From the NCBI GenBank assembly GCA_963691655.1, contig OY829326.1, positions 110,953,388 through 111,017,387 on the forward strand: a DNA stretch of 64,000 nucleotides. Direction: 5' to 3'. Positions within the stretch are counted from its first letter, which is position 1; every line of letters starts with the position of its first letter. This document shows positions 21,672-34,810 of this stretch, piece by piece. The translations under genes were made by a program, and so were the position numbers. Origin of the DNA: Toxonevra muliebris (taxonomy: Eukaryota; Arthropoda; Insecta; Diptera; Pallopteridae). The notes below the pieces were generated by a model. The model did no database searches and was not told where the DNA came from. It saw only the letters and a list, made by a program, of their open reading frames with translations.

Positions 21672-24599
21672 TACCAATTTTTTTTGTTGGGATTAATGCT
21701 AGAACAAAAGTTGCAACTCTGTACCGGTAATGTCGATGACAATTGTTGCGAACTCTTTATGTGTGCGACATCTTCATGTAATTCCTTGGACATTTGCGCC
21801 ATCTGTATGTGAAATGTATAACTGTCATAGACTTTAAGATGGCGACGCTACACATTGTTCTTTCTGCCATAGGCGTGTGTCTGTAATTAATATGTTATAT
21901 TGAATTAAAACTAGGGGGGCGAGGGGCTTTGAGGGTTCTGACCTCCCCGAAATGTGGAAACTTTATTCTAATTTTTTAGATTAATTGCCAATGGATGGAA
22001 AAAAGTCAAAATAAAATCTATTTAACGATATTTTTACCTCCATCGGTTTTTTTTTATCTAAAGAATCAAATATAAAAAATAAATTTGAAATCTTAGTTAC
22101 ACTATGCGATCAAATTCGATTTGTTTTCTTCGACATGAGGTTTGACTACGGATTCAAAAAAAGAAGGTGATAATGAGCACTCCAGTAACTGTTTTTTATT
22201 TAGGGGTTCGTCCTGAATCAGTTTGAAAAGTTTAAAAATTAATAAAAATAGAAAAAATTATCGGATCCTTGTAAAATAAGACTTGCTTGAACCCCATTTT
22301 TTTTCTAAAACGTTACGTGATGGGAAGTTTTTGACCTCCATCTTATTAGCAAAACCCATGCAGTCTTAGAAGACAATCTTAAAATGTAATTAATTTTTTA
22401 ACTCATTATTGCTCAGAGCACCACGACTAGAAAGATCTCTTTCAATTTAGGGAATATAAGCCAACCTCATCCGGGTTCCTTATCATTGATAATGGCTCAA
22501 ATTCCCAATGATGATCATTTGAAAAAAATGAGCCTCTACTATTTTTGGTAATTTTTTTGAGGTTGGGTACATCATCAGAAGTGGAAAGTCAATGAGTTAA
22601 TGAAATTATGTCCCTCACGATAAAAAAATGCACTAGAATGCACATTGAATAATATTTATTTGAAAAAATTTAATTTTATTATTCTGGGAATTTTTTGTCA
22701 CTTTTGGCCATTTTTTTGAGGTTATGATTAAAAAAAATCATAAAATTTTTCCTAAAATTTTAATTTTATAGGGTCCATCAAATGTATTATTGATTTAATT
22801 TATTGTATTTAAAAATCAGTTTGATAAAAATTATTTATGAATATTTTCTTCGAATGAAAACCCCCCCGAAAAAAATTACTGGCTACGGCCCTGGTTTATT
22901 ATATAGTTTGCTCGTAAATTCAGTTACGGAATATTGATATTTAGCCCCTCATGCACATTGCTCGACAAAATTATGTCGCATTGCAAACTTATGCGCGACG
23001 TCACATCCGGTTGGTTTTACTCTAGGACAAGAGAAAAGAAGTTTCACTTCAAAAATTATGCTTTTTTTTTTAAATTTCGTCAAATTTTTTATCATAGGAA
23101 AAATTTGAATATTTTTTATTTTCATTAGTGTGGACCATAGACAATTTTGTTTTTTATATTTGAGTCGAATTTCAAAGCAATCGTTTGGTTAGTGTTTGAG
23201 ATATCATGTCAGCCAGCCGTGAAAAATATGTTTAAAAAAAAAGCTTTTAAAGTTATGTCTTTAACTCATAATTGATACTCTTGGCAAGGGAATGTGTTCA
23301 TTAATGACCTATAACTTCGTCAATTTTAGGAATGTTTGACAGGGTTTCTTGAAAGTATAAAGTACAAGAATTGTAAAAAAATATCAATATAAGGAGCTAT
23401 TTAATGAGAATCCCCTCTTAATTGTATGAAAACATTGCATATTGGATTAAATCATTACGTCCTAATTTCAATTTTACATTTCATTTTATTTTTTTTTTTT
23501 GTGGTTTTTTTTGGGATCTATTTCTTGCATTTTTTTGTTTGTTTTCAGTTTCACAAATTGCTACGAAATAGGACCCTCTAAAGCTTTTTGTCTCTATATG
23601 TATGGAGTGTGTCTTAAATTTCACATACCTAAAGGGGGACCTACAGTTTTACGCCGAATCCAAGCGGCGGCAATTACGTCAAAGCTGGTAAGCATAAATA
23701 TTCTCTTATGGTCTGCCATTGTCATCTTGAGAGGTGGTAGCTTCTGTTTTGAAAGCGAGATGTGGATCAGTTCGACGCACTAGACAACTGAACCACAGCG
23801 ACCACGTTTGAAGCGCATACGCACAAAAAAGAAGTATATTTTAATGCAAATAAAAAAAAGTTATCAGAACACGTAATTGCTATCACAGTTGTTCTAACGC
23901 GAAGAGAAAAACTTTAGAAAAGAATAAAAAAAATCGATAATACTATTTCCTGTTTGAATTTGTAACGATAAAAACGTGTGATTGAAGATTGTTTTTCGAC
24001 GGGTTTGCTTTTGGACTTGATGGGTTAATGTTGATGCCAGTATGATCATAACAGTCAGCATAATCTGTACTTTTACCAGGAATTTTCTCTCTTGCAGTTG
24101 AAGCAATTCAAGCGATATAGAAACTCTTTTCTGTTCAGAGGGAAATATTTCAAATAAGAATAGAACTTGAGGGAAATATTTAGGGTAAGGCTAAGAGATC
24201 TACTGGTAAAGCTTTATTCGCTTTATTAAGATTGTAAAATTTATTTGACTTACAAGAAGCTTAATTCGTAGAAGCGGTTGTTGTATCAGAATAATACTTA
24301 TGTTAGTAGAGCCCCAGTGTCAATTGGGGACCACCAGTCCCAAATTCATTTAAAAATAATGAGCATAGAAAGCACCCAGATATGAAAAATTCAAAATTCA
24401 AAATTCAGAAAAATTCGCACAGAAGAGATCCAACAACAGTGAGAAAATTGAAAAATAAACCAACACGCATGGCTATTATTAAAATGCTGCCACAGCAAAT
24501 TTTTTTTTATAAGTAGATTTCCAACAAGTTATATACTTCAATTAAGTACTCTGCATATGTATGCACATAATAAGTATATTAAAAAGAAAGAAAACTCAC
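21672..24599. other. Intron sequence with a transposon-end-like motif
   Basis: AT-rich. At 22,860-22,894 the minus strand reads CAGGGCCGTAGCCAGTAA then a G run, a wording I know from ends of dispersed invertebrate repeats; no partner end was found. At 23,740-23,805 there is a weak tRNA-like stretch on the minus strand (GTGGTTCAGTTGTCTAGTGCG). The segment 21,230-21,370 resembles 44,870-45,010. Confidence 0.45.
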
Positions 24600-24801
24600 C
24601 TGAATTGGCCCAATGATTTTTCGATAATGTAAAATCGAAGGGTATTTTACTTGTACTCTTTAATGTGTTATGCATTGATGAAGACGATGCTGCTGTATAA
24701 GAGCCATCAGGCATAACACTTGTACTACTACTGCCGACTACGTTGCCGCTGCTGGTGCTACTACTAATACCACTAATATAACTACTACTACGAGTACTGC
24801 T

Positions 24802-24832
<31 letters not shown>

Positions 24833-25082
24833 CTCATAATTATGGACGTTTTACTTTCGTAAAGGGCAGATGTCGTAGATGTTGAAAATGTTGTTGCTGC
24901 TGATGGTAAAGATGCTGTCGATGATGATGATGATGATAATGATATTGTTGCTGCTGCTGCTGCTCCTCCTCCTCCTTCACCTCCCTCTGATGTCGTTGTA
25001 ATCGCCGTCGTCGTTTTCTTATTTGTTGTATTGAAAGCATCGGAATGAAAATTTGCTACTTTTGTTGATGCTGCGGATATAG
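24600..25082 (-). CDS. dpr7: dpr7-like gene, Ser/Thr-rich exon N-terminal to Ig domain 1
   Basis: Most upstream exon I can place. On the minus strand an acceptor ends at 25083 (..TTCCAG) and a GTGAGT donor follows 24600. The exon opens with the last two bases of a codon and leaves one base, which joins the AT at the start of the 18.7-kb exon to give Asp; phase is consistent. It encodes about 160 residues of low complexity: Thr, Ala and Gly runs, a Ser run from a (AGC)n microsatellite near 24,790-24,835, then a better-behaved end (IPFDFTLSKNHWANS) leading to Ig domain 1. This is probably an extracellular linker after the signal peptide. The signal-peptide exon must lie upstream, beyond 25,082; I did not find it. 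The poly-Ser part is likely length-variable. Exon status is less certain than for the Ig exons. Confidence 0.6.
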
Positions 25083-27076
25083 CTGGAACATGAAACAAAG
25101 AAATTTTAATGCAATTAGAAAATTGAATTCAAAATGAGAAAAATCAATTAACACAAAAAAATATGAGAAAAAGCAACAATGAGACAATCAAAGTAATTGA
25201 ATAAATTTTCACTTAGATAAATATACCAAAAGTTTTGTAATGACGTTTCTGTATGCAAATATTTATGGAATATTAATGGAAATTTTCAGTTACATCGTCA
25301 TCATCATCGTATAAAATGAATGACTTTATAATAATAAAAACATTTCATAGCACGATTCATTCTGAAATGGTCATTGTAAGTTATTTGCATTCAATTGTCA
25401 TTTTATAAATTAAATATGAAATGAGTTTGTTAATATTTAATTTATGTAAGAATTTTTACTCAGTTGAATTAAGTAAATATGTACATAATTTGGTGAGTAA
25501 TAAAGTGATAATTGTCGATTGGGTCTGATTCTTTTCAAATTGTTTAGAAGGTCAAGAATCGATTCTAGTATTTTTGTTTTTTTTTTGTTTGTCTGGGATA
25601 ATTTTTTGATTTGCAAACCTCAATACATGAGGATACAAGAAAATTGACAGACTATGAATCTATAAATTTACAAACACATGCTTCACCAAGAAATTATACT
25701 AAAAACTATTTGGTAGCAATGCTCACATGTCAAGTCCAACAATTTGACATTTATGGTGGCTCACTCATTAAGAAATTCTCCTACAAAATACAACAATATG
25801 TTTTCGCTTTATGACCAAAATATTTTTTTGCCCGGTATATTGCATTTTATTGCAAATGTTTTTAGTTCATCGTAAAAGAATTGAACCGTTTATGATGAAT
25901 AAATCTTCGTTCATCATGAAAACATTCCATGAACGAAGTTCGTTTAGTGAAAATTTCGTTTCTGAGAAACGAATTTTTTCTTTGCGTGTAATCTTCTCTC
26001 AAAACAACCCCCTAACTAAATAAGGATTACTCTGTTGACTACTGGTAAAAGTTGCCCCCTCTATGCTCGTGCCACGTGCCAACACATAGTGGAAAACTTG
26101 CTATTTATACAATTTCCTTATATTTCTATGACACATGAAAATTAACGAAACAAAACTCATTGGTACATCTTTTTTTTACTATGTTTGTAAAATTTAAATT
26201 TACCTTGAATCAAACTCATATATTTTCTCATTCTCACTACTTCCTTTTATTTAATGATGACAAAATTAAATGCAACACACATCCTAGAAACAATATAGAA
26301 CATCATTTGGGATGTATGCATGCAGCTAAAGGGCGTAAACCACTCACTACATATGTCCAAATACATGTAGGTACGACGTACATGTTATGGCTTCGTGTAG
26401 TCAAAATGTAACAGAAACAGTAACCAAAATGTGTAGACAAGACCATTGAAGGTGGACAACATACCATCACCACAAGCTAAAGCTGCACTTGACAAAAATG
26501 ACCGAACATACAAATCATGTCATGTTTTTTTTTACTGTTGTTTGTAGGAGCATATCCAACCAACCACACCACGGAGTGGAATTATTTCAAATGTCAAATG
26601 CAAAGACATTTAAGAAGGCTGGCAGCAGAAGCAACAGCAGCAGTAGATACCATACAGTATTGCATTCAAAATGATAACAAAATTTAATCACATTCCATAA
26701 ATTGCAAGTAGAGCACCGAACTGAACCGAACCGAACCGCACCGCACCGCATGGTACGGCAAAAAACGGCACTGCAGTATGGCATGAATTCACACTCTGGC
26801 AATTGTAGAGAATTGCAACAAAATCTTTGCAGCCCATTTACCAATTATGGTCATTATGCTAGAAGGACATTCCTTTGGCTTGAAATTTCATATTATCAAA
26901 TCGTGTTAAATACTCATTTGCTTACACTCTCCATCTTTCTTTGTGTGTACGTGCTGCAATTGTATCTACATTTCTCTTTGTAGTAGTGGTTATGTGGTCT
27001 TAATTTCCATATGCAAGTGTTGTAACAACCGAGACAGATTAAGTGCATAAATTTTGAAAATGTTACATTCATTTTT

Positions 27077-27111
<35 letters not shown>

Positions 27112-28189
27112 TGCAAATGACAGTTTTCTGCTTGTAACCTATCCGAAGGTGACAGTATTATTTAAACAGTTTTAAGTTTTCAATTTCCAGTTTTTAGCTG
27201 CAAGCTACAAACGCTGTTAAGCTCATAAATCTCCTCAATGCCATGTTTATCATTTCACATAAGTGTGTGTGTCTGTGTGCTTGGCTGAGTTTATGTAATA
27301 TGTCTATTAGTTTTATTTAACATTGACAAGCTTCACTGCAGTGAAAGTGTGAGTTTTAGTCCAGGTTTATGTAATAAACCTAAAGCAAGTGCTACATGCG
27401 TCTAATTGAATGAAATAAAAAATTTAAAGTCGATAGACATTTGTAGTAAACCTTGACGAAATATATTTCACAGAAAGTGAATTTGATTAATAAGCGTAAT
27501 TGTTAGCTTAAATGTTGAGAATGGTAATGCATACAGCATTTTAAATCAAAAGGATTATTTGCAATAATTTGGTATTTTATTAATATGGATCCAATGGATT
27601 TGAAATTATCTACATTGGTTATAAGAATGAAACTTTAGTAGCTGTTAAAAGGATTTGATATTGAAGCAACTATTTGATTGGTGGTAAAACTATATTCCAA
27701 ATTGCATCACCGAACCTTGAATGCAGTAGTGTGGCTATTTGCTTGAGCGAAAGCATGATCGTTATTGGAATCACTGTTATGTCTACCTGTTTTCGGAAGA
27801 ATACGATGGAGTTTCGAAATTTCTTTTTCTCTTGCTCGCGAAGACTTCTGTGAAAAATAAAAAAGATTGCGAAATTTTATTAACTCTTTCTGAAAAGGGA
27901 TAAAAGACCCATTAGAGAGGAACTGATGGGTTAATACATTCAAAATATATGTTTTACGGAAAATTTTACTACAAACACAAATAATTTCAGGTGCAAAATT
28001 AACAAATTGTTTTGCAGTTTATTATATTTCATTTGCTAGAAATGGGCAGCCCGCGTAAAATCAAAAACAAATGTAAACTTTTTAAACGCTGAGACCCATA
28101 TAATTTTTTTTCTAATTTCCAACAGAATCCCCTTTAAGGACCTTATTTGTTTTAATGTTGAACTGTGTTATTAACGTTTGCCATATTTC
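25083..28189. other. Non-coding stretch, likely upstream dpr intron or promoter side
   Basis: No supported gene. (TA)n at about 27,079-27,108; a short run of CCGAA/CCGCA pentamers at about 26,720-26,750; AT-rich otherwise. The frames here have no domains or coding bias. The first dpr exon may lie in or beyond this stretch. Confidence 0.5.
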
Positions 28190-29400
28190 ATCGAAAATGG
28201 TAAAGTTCATTGAGAGTATCTATAGTAAAACGTACACTGCAGTTTAGACGGGAAGTGAGATAACAGACTATTTTGAAACAGGGCCGGGAGTGAAGCAAGG
28301 TTGTCGCCGCTATTACTTGCTCTGTATCTAAATGATTTACACGATTTAGGTGGTGGATTGTGGATAGAGGAAATAAACATCCGACTGTTATTGTATGCAG
28401 ATGACATTGTGATGCTTGCCAATGATATACAGATAAAATGAGAGGGATGATAAAAAAAAACTAGAAGAGTACTGTAGGGTATGGAATGTAGAGGTAAATA
28501 TGGCAAAATCAGAGATCTTGGTTTTTAGAAAGGGGGGTAGACTATCAAAGCATGACAATTAGTCTTTCAACGGGCAACCCATAAATAATCTTCCGAGTAC
28601 TGCTACCTAAGAGTTACTTTAACATAGCAAATGAATTTTAGGAAGCACGTTGAAGAGAGAAATTTGGCGGCTAAAAATAGTATATGTTCTGTCCCATGTT
28701 CCTTAGGAAACCTGACATCTCTCTGAAGTCCAAATGGAAAGTATTTCAAGCTATCTGCAGAGCTATACAAACGTATGGTGCACAAATTTGGGGTTTCTCA
28801 TTATTTCATGAAGTAAATAGGTTGCAGCTACGCTTTATAAAAAGGATTTTGGAGCTTCCAAGTATTACGCCCACGTACATGGTGATGCTTGAATTTGGAT
28901 CTATATGCACTAGACTTACATATGCGGTATATAATAAAAAAAATCTCTGTTTACCTTCGAGGAAAAGAGGCTACCTCATCAGCTCTCAGAAAAATGCTGA
29001 AATGTAAACTTGCTTGGTTAAAGGATATAAATAAGATTGGAAGTGACTACGATATATAATGGACATATAATGGAAACCTAAACAGAAGTGAATGGGAAAA
29101 GAATAGGGAAAATTTATTGGCAGGGCTGTTCAGATGAACAGATTCTACTCCAAGCTAGATTTTGGGGTGGGAGTAACGTACATGTTGGAAGGCGTTAAAC
29201 AAAATGATTTAATGTGAATATTTAAAGCAAGAAGTGATCTAATATCGCTAAGTGGTAACCTCTTTCAAACCAATGCTTCCAAAATTTGCTCACTATGCAA
29301 TCGAACCGAAATTGAAAATATTGCACATTTTCTAGGAATATGCCCTGTCTTAAAAGACTATAGATGTTTATATTATTATATATTTATATTATATTTTGGA
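28190..29400 (+). pseudogene. Non-LTR retrotransposon relic (RT domain, many stops)
   Basis: In shifting frames one can read GPGVKQGC, then LYLNDLHDLGGG, then RLLLYADDIVMLAND (YADD at 28,394-28,405), LEEYCRVWNVEVNMAKSEI and FRKGGRLSK. The connection and C-terminal part follows: RAIQTYGAQIWGF, LQLRFIKRILELPS and a C-terminal Cys/His stretch CSLCNRTEIENIAHFLGICP. Multiple stops and frameshifts mean it is dead. This family differs from the RNase H-bearing LINE at 15.8 kb; no RNase H is seen. Confidence 0.8.
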
Positions 29401-32400
29401 AAGCCATAGTTAAGAAAAGAAGATATGATACTTAAATAAAACTTAAAAAACCAAAAGTGTGAGAACTTAACTATGTATATTGTAAAAGCTTTAGAATATA
29501 GAAAATTTTTAATAAATGAATCTAATTATTGATGTGTAAACATTTTAGCTCACGCTATGCGCAAAATTTCAAATGTGTAAAATGTAAGAATAACTGTAAC
29601 GTAAGATGTAAGATAACTGTAACGTCCAGTTCCCCTCTCGCTCGCACTTCTAGCGCGGCATGACTGTGCTACTCTAAACAACAAAGAGAAGAGAGAAGAG
29701 AGGGAGAAATTAAAATACGAGCGGAGTTTGTTATGTTTCGATCAATTTACTCACTCATATATGTACATTCGAAAACAAAATGTGTGTGTACATTTATTCG
29801 TGGTAGAATTATTTGTTGGTGTTAAACGTGTATACCATACAAGCAGAGAAGTCGCCGTAGCAAATACAGGCGTTTGATAGGTTTTGCATTCGGTTAATTA
29901 GATTGGATTAAAATTAAATATTTTTTAAAATATAAAAACAATACAATATGATAAGTAATAAAGAATCTAGGTTTCAATAAATGTATAAACAAAATGTAGT
30001 GATAATGATAGCAAACAAACCACGGTATTATAAAAATTTTGCTTTGTGCATTAACCTTACAAAGGCAACACTTGTTCATCTATGTAAATAGTTAATATGT
30101 TAAACAGAAAAACTCAAACTTGTTTATTATAAAATCACTTATTTACTTCACAAAAAATACTTTGTTTCTTATTTTTATTAAATGCAGTTAAGGCAAATCT
30201 CTTTGCGGTGCTTTTAAAAAGACTGGTCATCCCTGTTGCCTTTCTAAAGTTAAATGCGGGAAACACTTATCGTCGCCTGAGAATTGACTTGGCGTATGTG
30301 TGTACAAACTCATATACCTATACGCCAAATCAATTCTCAGGCGACGTTGTAAAATTTTCACATCTAATAAAATTTCAAATCGACAGGAAGAAAAACTTAA
30401 AGCGCGAAAAAAAGATGCAATTACATACAGCTGCGTGTATGCGAGCATATCGTGCCCGATACATTGAGTTGAAGAAAAATAATGCAACTACGATTTGGTG
30501 CAATTTCAAAATATTTTTGCGATATGGAATAAAAATTTGCATTTGCAATGATGCAAGACCATTTACAATTTATAGTGAATTGGGCTGTTATACATATATA
30601 AAAGATAATGGTATCCAATAAATTTTTAAGTTTATAAAAGAATTGTTTTAGTTTGAATTATTTACCTAGCATATAGATTATACATAAAATCCCTATATAT
30701 AGCTATAGATATGTAAGAGAGCTTATGTATATGGAATTCAGTTAGCTTAACTGTTTACACATCAAATATCTTGCGTGCCTTGCACACATCCATTATTTTT
30801 TTATAACCCATTGATCCAATGGATTAAGATCAATGATGGATTATATATTAAAAGAAAATATTTCCGACTGACAACAACTGATGTCGTATGTTATATTTAT
30901 GTTTATATTTAAATTAGTGATTTTTTGTGTTAAGCAACGAATTGTATATAAATGAATAAAGGACAAATTACTACTACTACGTTTGCAATATAGCGAAGAG
31001 GTTTTTGGAGGAAACCCTATTTAGTTTTATAAGCAATATAAATTAACATATTTGAAAAAAGATGTAGGAAAAATGACGTAAGAAAACCTAATATATTTTC
31101 TTTTAATCTGTTTGGTCCTTGCAAGTAATATATAAACATTAGTTGCATGTTTTTCGATGTTCTAGAAGAGTTTCTTGAAGTAGAAAAATTAAATTTTTTT
31201 TTAGCAAATACAGAAGTTTAGTGGTATTAAAATTACTAGACTAATTTACACTTTTTCTTTCCATTTAGATATTGACAACCGATGCATGAAACACTCCAAA
31301 AATTTCCACCACGCAATCACATATAACATTCTATTTGAGGTACACTTAGTGAATCGAAATTTAATATATGTATGCATACAGTTGCTTATTTCCTTTGTTT
31401 AAAAGCCTTAAAGTTCAAGTAGATTTAGTATTTCGTTTCAATGGGAGTTGGTCTCTAGTGGAAATATGCCTGCAAATTGAACAGAGTAGGAAGTACTATG
31501 TATTTCTATGAAATTGTATATGCATACATGTAGCAATTTGTACAACAATTTTTATAAAAACATTTTAATACATACATACATATTAAGATACCATAGTTGG
31601 CAAATACACTTTGATCCAAGAAGAAAAAAACTTGAGTGACCATCTAAACATAACATCGTAGCATCCTTTGGCCAATGTTGACGTTTTTCTTAATTGACAA
31701 CAAAGACAACATTGGCCTTTAGGTCAAATTGTGTATGTACATATATACGTATGAGTGGTTTATGTTATATATGTGTTTATTTATAAAGTAATATCCTCTG
31801 AAAAAATAGCATATTATATAAAACCGAGTGTATACACAGACTACAACATAAATTTTAAACTCATATACATAAAAACAATAAAAAAAAAACACGACACATT
31901 ATAGCAAAATAATAATTATTATGCTGTGTAATTTTTTGGGTCAGCAGTGGATTTTGTTGCTGTTGTTATTGTTGTTTTATACGCAATAGTTTTTCTTGTA
32001 TATTCGCTTGGTTTGTTATATAAATAATTAAGCATTTTTTGGCTGTTGTTGTGAGTTAGATGTGTGTGTGTGTCTGTGTTTGGTGTATTTTCCGTAATTA
32101 TAAATTTTAAATAATGTGCTGGAAAACATTATGATAATATTATACAAACTCACCGATGAATAATGAATATTTATGCACATAAAAATTCTGTGCAGCTAAA
32201 TATTTGTTAGAGTGTGAATTCTTGCATAAAAAAACATATAAATATTTATTTCATTATTTCAAATTGTTTCAGATTCTAGTTATTTAGCGAAATTTTCACG
32301 TTTGTTAGATAATTCTGTTTAATGTTGTTAAAAATGTAATAGAAAATTGGGAATGGAGTTTGGATTAGTGTTAGAATCGAAAACATCGTTAAGTGAATAC

Positions 32401-32553
32401 CTTCAAAAATTTAATGAATTCATTAAATTGTATTCAAAAATTCCACGCGTACATTAAAATATAATTTTATAAATATGGTCATTATGTAAATACAATTATT
32501 TGTTTATACAGACCCCACTACAAATTCAATAATTTTCTATATTTATTATAATA
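29401..32553. other. AT-rich non-coding stretch
   Basis: No gene supported. Includes the 30,271-30,346 palindrome (listed separately) and a smaller inverted repeat GGCCAATGTTG..CAACATTGGCC (31,669-31,719). The 30208-30621 frames on both strands exist because of the palindrome and have no recognised domain. Confidence 0.55.
30271..30346. repeat. 76-bp hairpin-forming palindrome
   Basis: CGTCGCCTGAGAATTGACTT..GGCGTA is repeated inverted as TACGCC..AAATCAATTCTCAGGCGACG: 26-base arms, one mismatch, loop of about 24 bases. It is more GC-rich than its surroundings. It could be a tiny MITE; no clear target duplication. Confidence 0.85.
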
Positions 32554-34810
32554 CGGTCATTCCAAAGTAACGGAGAGGACAAGGGAACTCTTTTAATAAT
32601 ATTGATCTCATACAAGGAAATGATATTTTCCTTTGATACTAGGGGGCTTTCGAGGGCCCGATAACAAGTTCTTATCACCAAAGTTTCGTTAAAAAAATAA
32701 TGAGTCCGACTAAGTTATACATCAACAAAGTGGGTAGCGGAGAGGACGCGTACGATTTGGCAAATCTTCAGTTTCAAGTCCCAAATTCTGCGAATGCCAG
32801 CAAGCTGCAGAGTTGAATTTTTTTTGACGATTCATGGACCTATGAAACTTACGAAAAGTCGTTATGGTTTCGTTTAAAAATAATTATATAATGAGAGAAA
32901 AAACATGGGAAAAGTAACGGAGAAGACAGCCAATAGTAACGGAGAGGACAAGTACGATCGCCCTCTTATTTTTTTTTATGTTATATGGAGAATTGGCTCA
33001 ACAAATGTTTAATATCTGAAAATTGTAAATGTTTCTAAGTAATTACTTAAAAAAAAATTTATATTAGTATATATTATACAGAAAATTCATATAAAGTATA
33101 CCAGTTTCGTACACATCCAACTACATCTTAAATGCATACATCACCAATGAACAGGTATTTAAACTAAAAGGAAAAATTCAAGATGGCTCAGTTATAAACG
33201 AAGTTTTGCTAATTACATTAAGTGTACAGTTGTTTAAGATATTTACAACTTTTATGGAAATTAAGTTTGAAAATAAAAGAATTATAATGAAAATGATAAA
33301 AATGATAACTCAACAATATCAAACGGCTATGGCAATACTATCAGCGAGCCATTCACCACTAACGCAGGAGTCAAACAAGGATACCCACTTTCACCCCTTC
33401 CTTTCGTCATATTCTTGACGAAGTTATGGTAAACGTGTGCTCTCAACTCAACGATTTGAATTTTGGACAAACTCAGCGACATTCAGGCGAATACTGATCA
33501 TCTAATCAGAGCATCACGCAACGTGGGCTTCGAGGTAAACATCAAGAAGACCAAAGCCATGCCAATTAACAACATCAGCAATGACCACATCACAATCAAA
33601 GGTCAGCCTGTCGAATATGTGGCCACAGACGATGGAGCAGAGGAAGATGTCATCAACAGACTCAACAACGCTAAAGCGGCGTTTGGATAACTACAGCCAA
33701 TAAAAGTGGCAATATTTCATATACAAAGGCGCGGTTGAGATCGTGTGAGGACTTTCAAGCCACTCGCATACTTCGAGTCGTTTGCATCCCTCTAAACCTC
33801 TTCTTCTAACATTTTCCCTCCTCTTTTCGCAAGTCACAGAACAGCCTACGTTTTGCTGCTGATTTGAAAATACAGCCTGAGTTCTGTGTTTCTTCGAATT
33901 TGAAGCCTAAGACGCAAAAATGTAGTACTTGCCTAATTTGCGAAAAGAATGAAATGATGCGAGGCCGCTTTTCCTACCCTCGTGAACGTACTCGATTTTC
34001 ATGCATCTTTTAAATCGCAAATCCTTAAAAGATGTATTTACCGCAACTTCTTTCTCCTCAATAAAAATAATGTCTGTTTAGTGGCTACGTTTAAACTCTG
34101 CGTGAACATTAAGATTTCCGGATCTCACTTTCGTTCAAATCACCATTAACCAACAACCTCACCCTTACCATGTGAAGCACCAAAACTGTTCCATTCGATG
34201 TACGAAAAACTCAAATCTTCATCAAGATTACACAAAATTCGAAATTCTAAACTTGCCTAGGTTATAATGTAGTGTGATTTTTTGTCCTCTAAGTTACCCC
34301 GCTTTTACCAATTATGTTGATTATAAAAATCGGAAAAACTTACACAATGACAATGACTTTAAGTTAGCTTTATACTCAAAACAATGTGGCTGAGAAAATT
34401 AGCGCATGCCATCTATAACAAAATTTCTTTTTTTTTCGGTAACGGAGATGACACTGAACTTAAAATTATTTAGATCCTTATAGCAAGGATTTACAACTTG
34501 CCTTTCAAGAAAACAACATCGGCGAAAAAACGTGCATACTAAACACTATTAAAACAAAATCTCACTTTACTATCATCTGCTACCATTTTCACGAACTAGG
34601 CTTGTCAAAAAAATTAAAAATGCTCTTCTACGAAACGTTACTTAAAGGGTTATTTGGTTGTTCGTAAAAATTACGTAAACTGATAGATTTATTTATCATA
34701 GGTGTTTTCGTAAACTTGAATTGGTACCCTTTAAAATCATATCTTTAGTTTTTCTTTTTTTTTTAAGTTCGTAGCCGACTTATCTGGTTTCGAATTTTTT
34801 GGAATGGCCG
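32554..34810. repeat. Possible DNA element with CGGTCATTCCAAA ends and repeated CGGAGAGGAC motifs
   Basis: CGGTCATTCCAAA at 32,554-32,566 is inverted at 34,798-34,810 (TTTGGAATGGCCG; 12 of 13 match). Both flanks show AATA. Five copies of TAACGGAGAGGAC-like words lie in one orientation inside: 32,568; 32,736; 32,915; 32,937; 34,440. Two extend to CGGAGAGGACNNGTACGAT. A LINE fragment lies inside at 33.2-33.7 kb. No transposase recognised; class uncertain. Confidence 0.45.
33180..33692 (+). pseudogene. Short RT fragment of a non-LTR retrotransposon
   Basis: The 33463-33690 frame reads DKLSDIQANTDHLIRASRNVGFEVNIKKTKAM, then ITIKGQPVEYV and NRLNNAKAAF. This is the RT thumb region just after the YADD box of RTE/CR1-type elements. 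Upstream, the frame-broken LTQESNKDTHFHPFLSS corresponds to the GVKQG region. The catalytic YADD box itself is not seen. Deeply decayed. Confidence 0.65.

Noticed and set aside
26587..26660. Minus-strand Leu-rich stretch (LLLLLLLLPAFLNVFAF) as dpr signal peptide
   Set aside because: It is produced by a TGC/GCT-type microsatellite and is followed by a stop with no suitable donor in phase.
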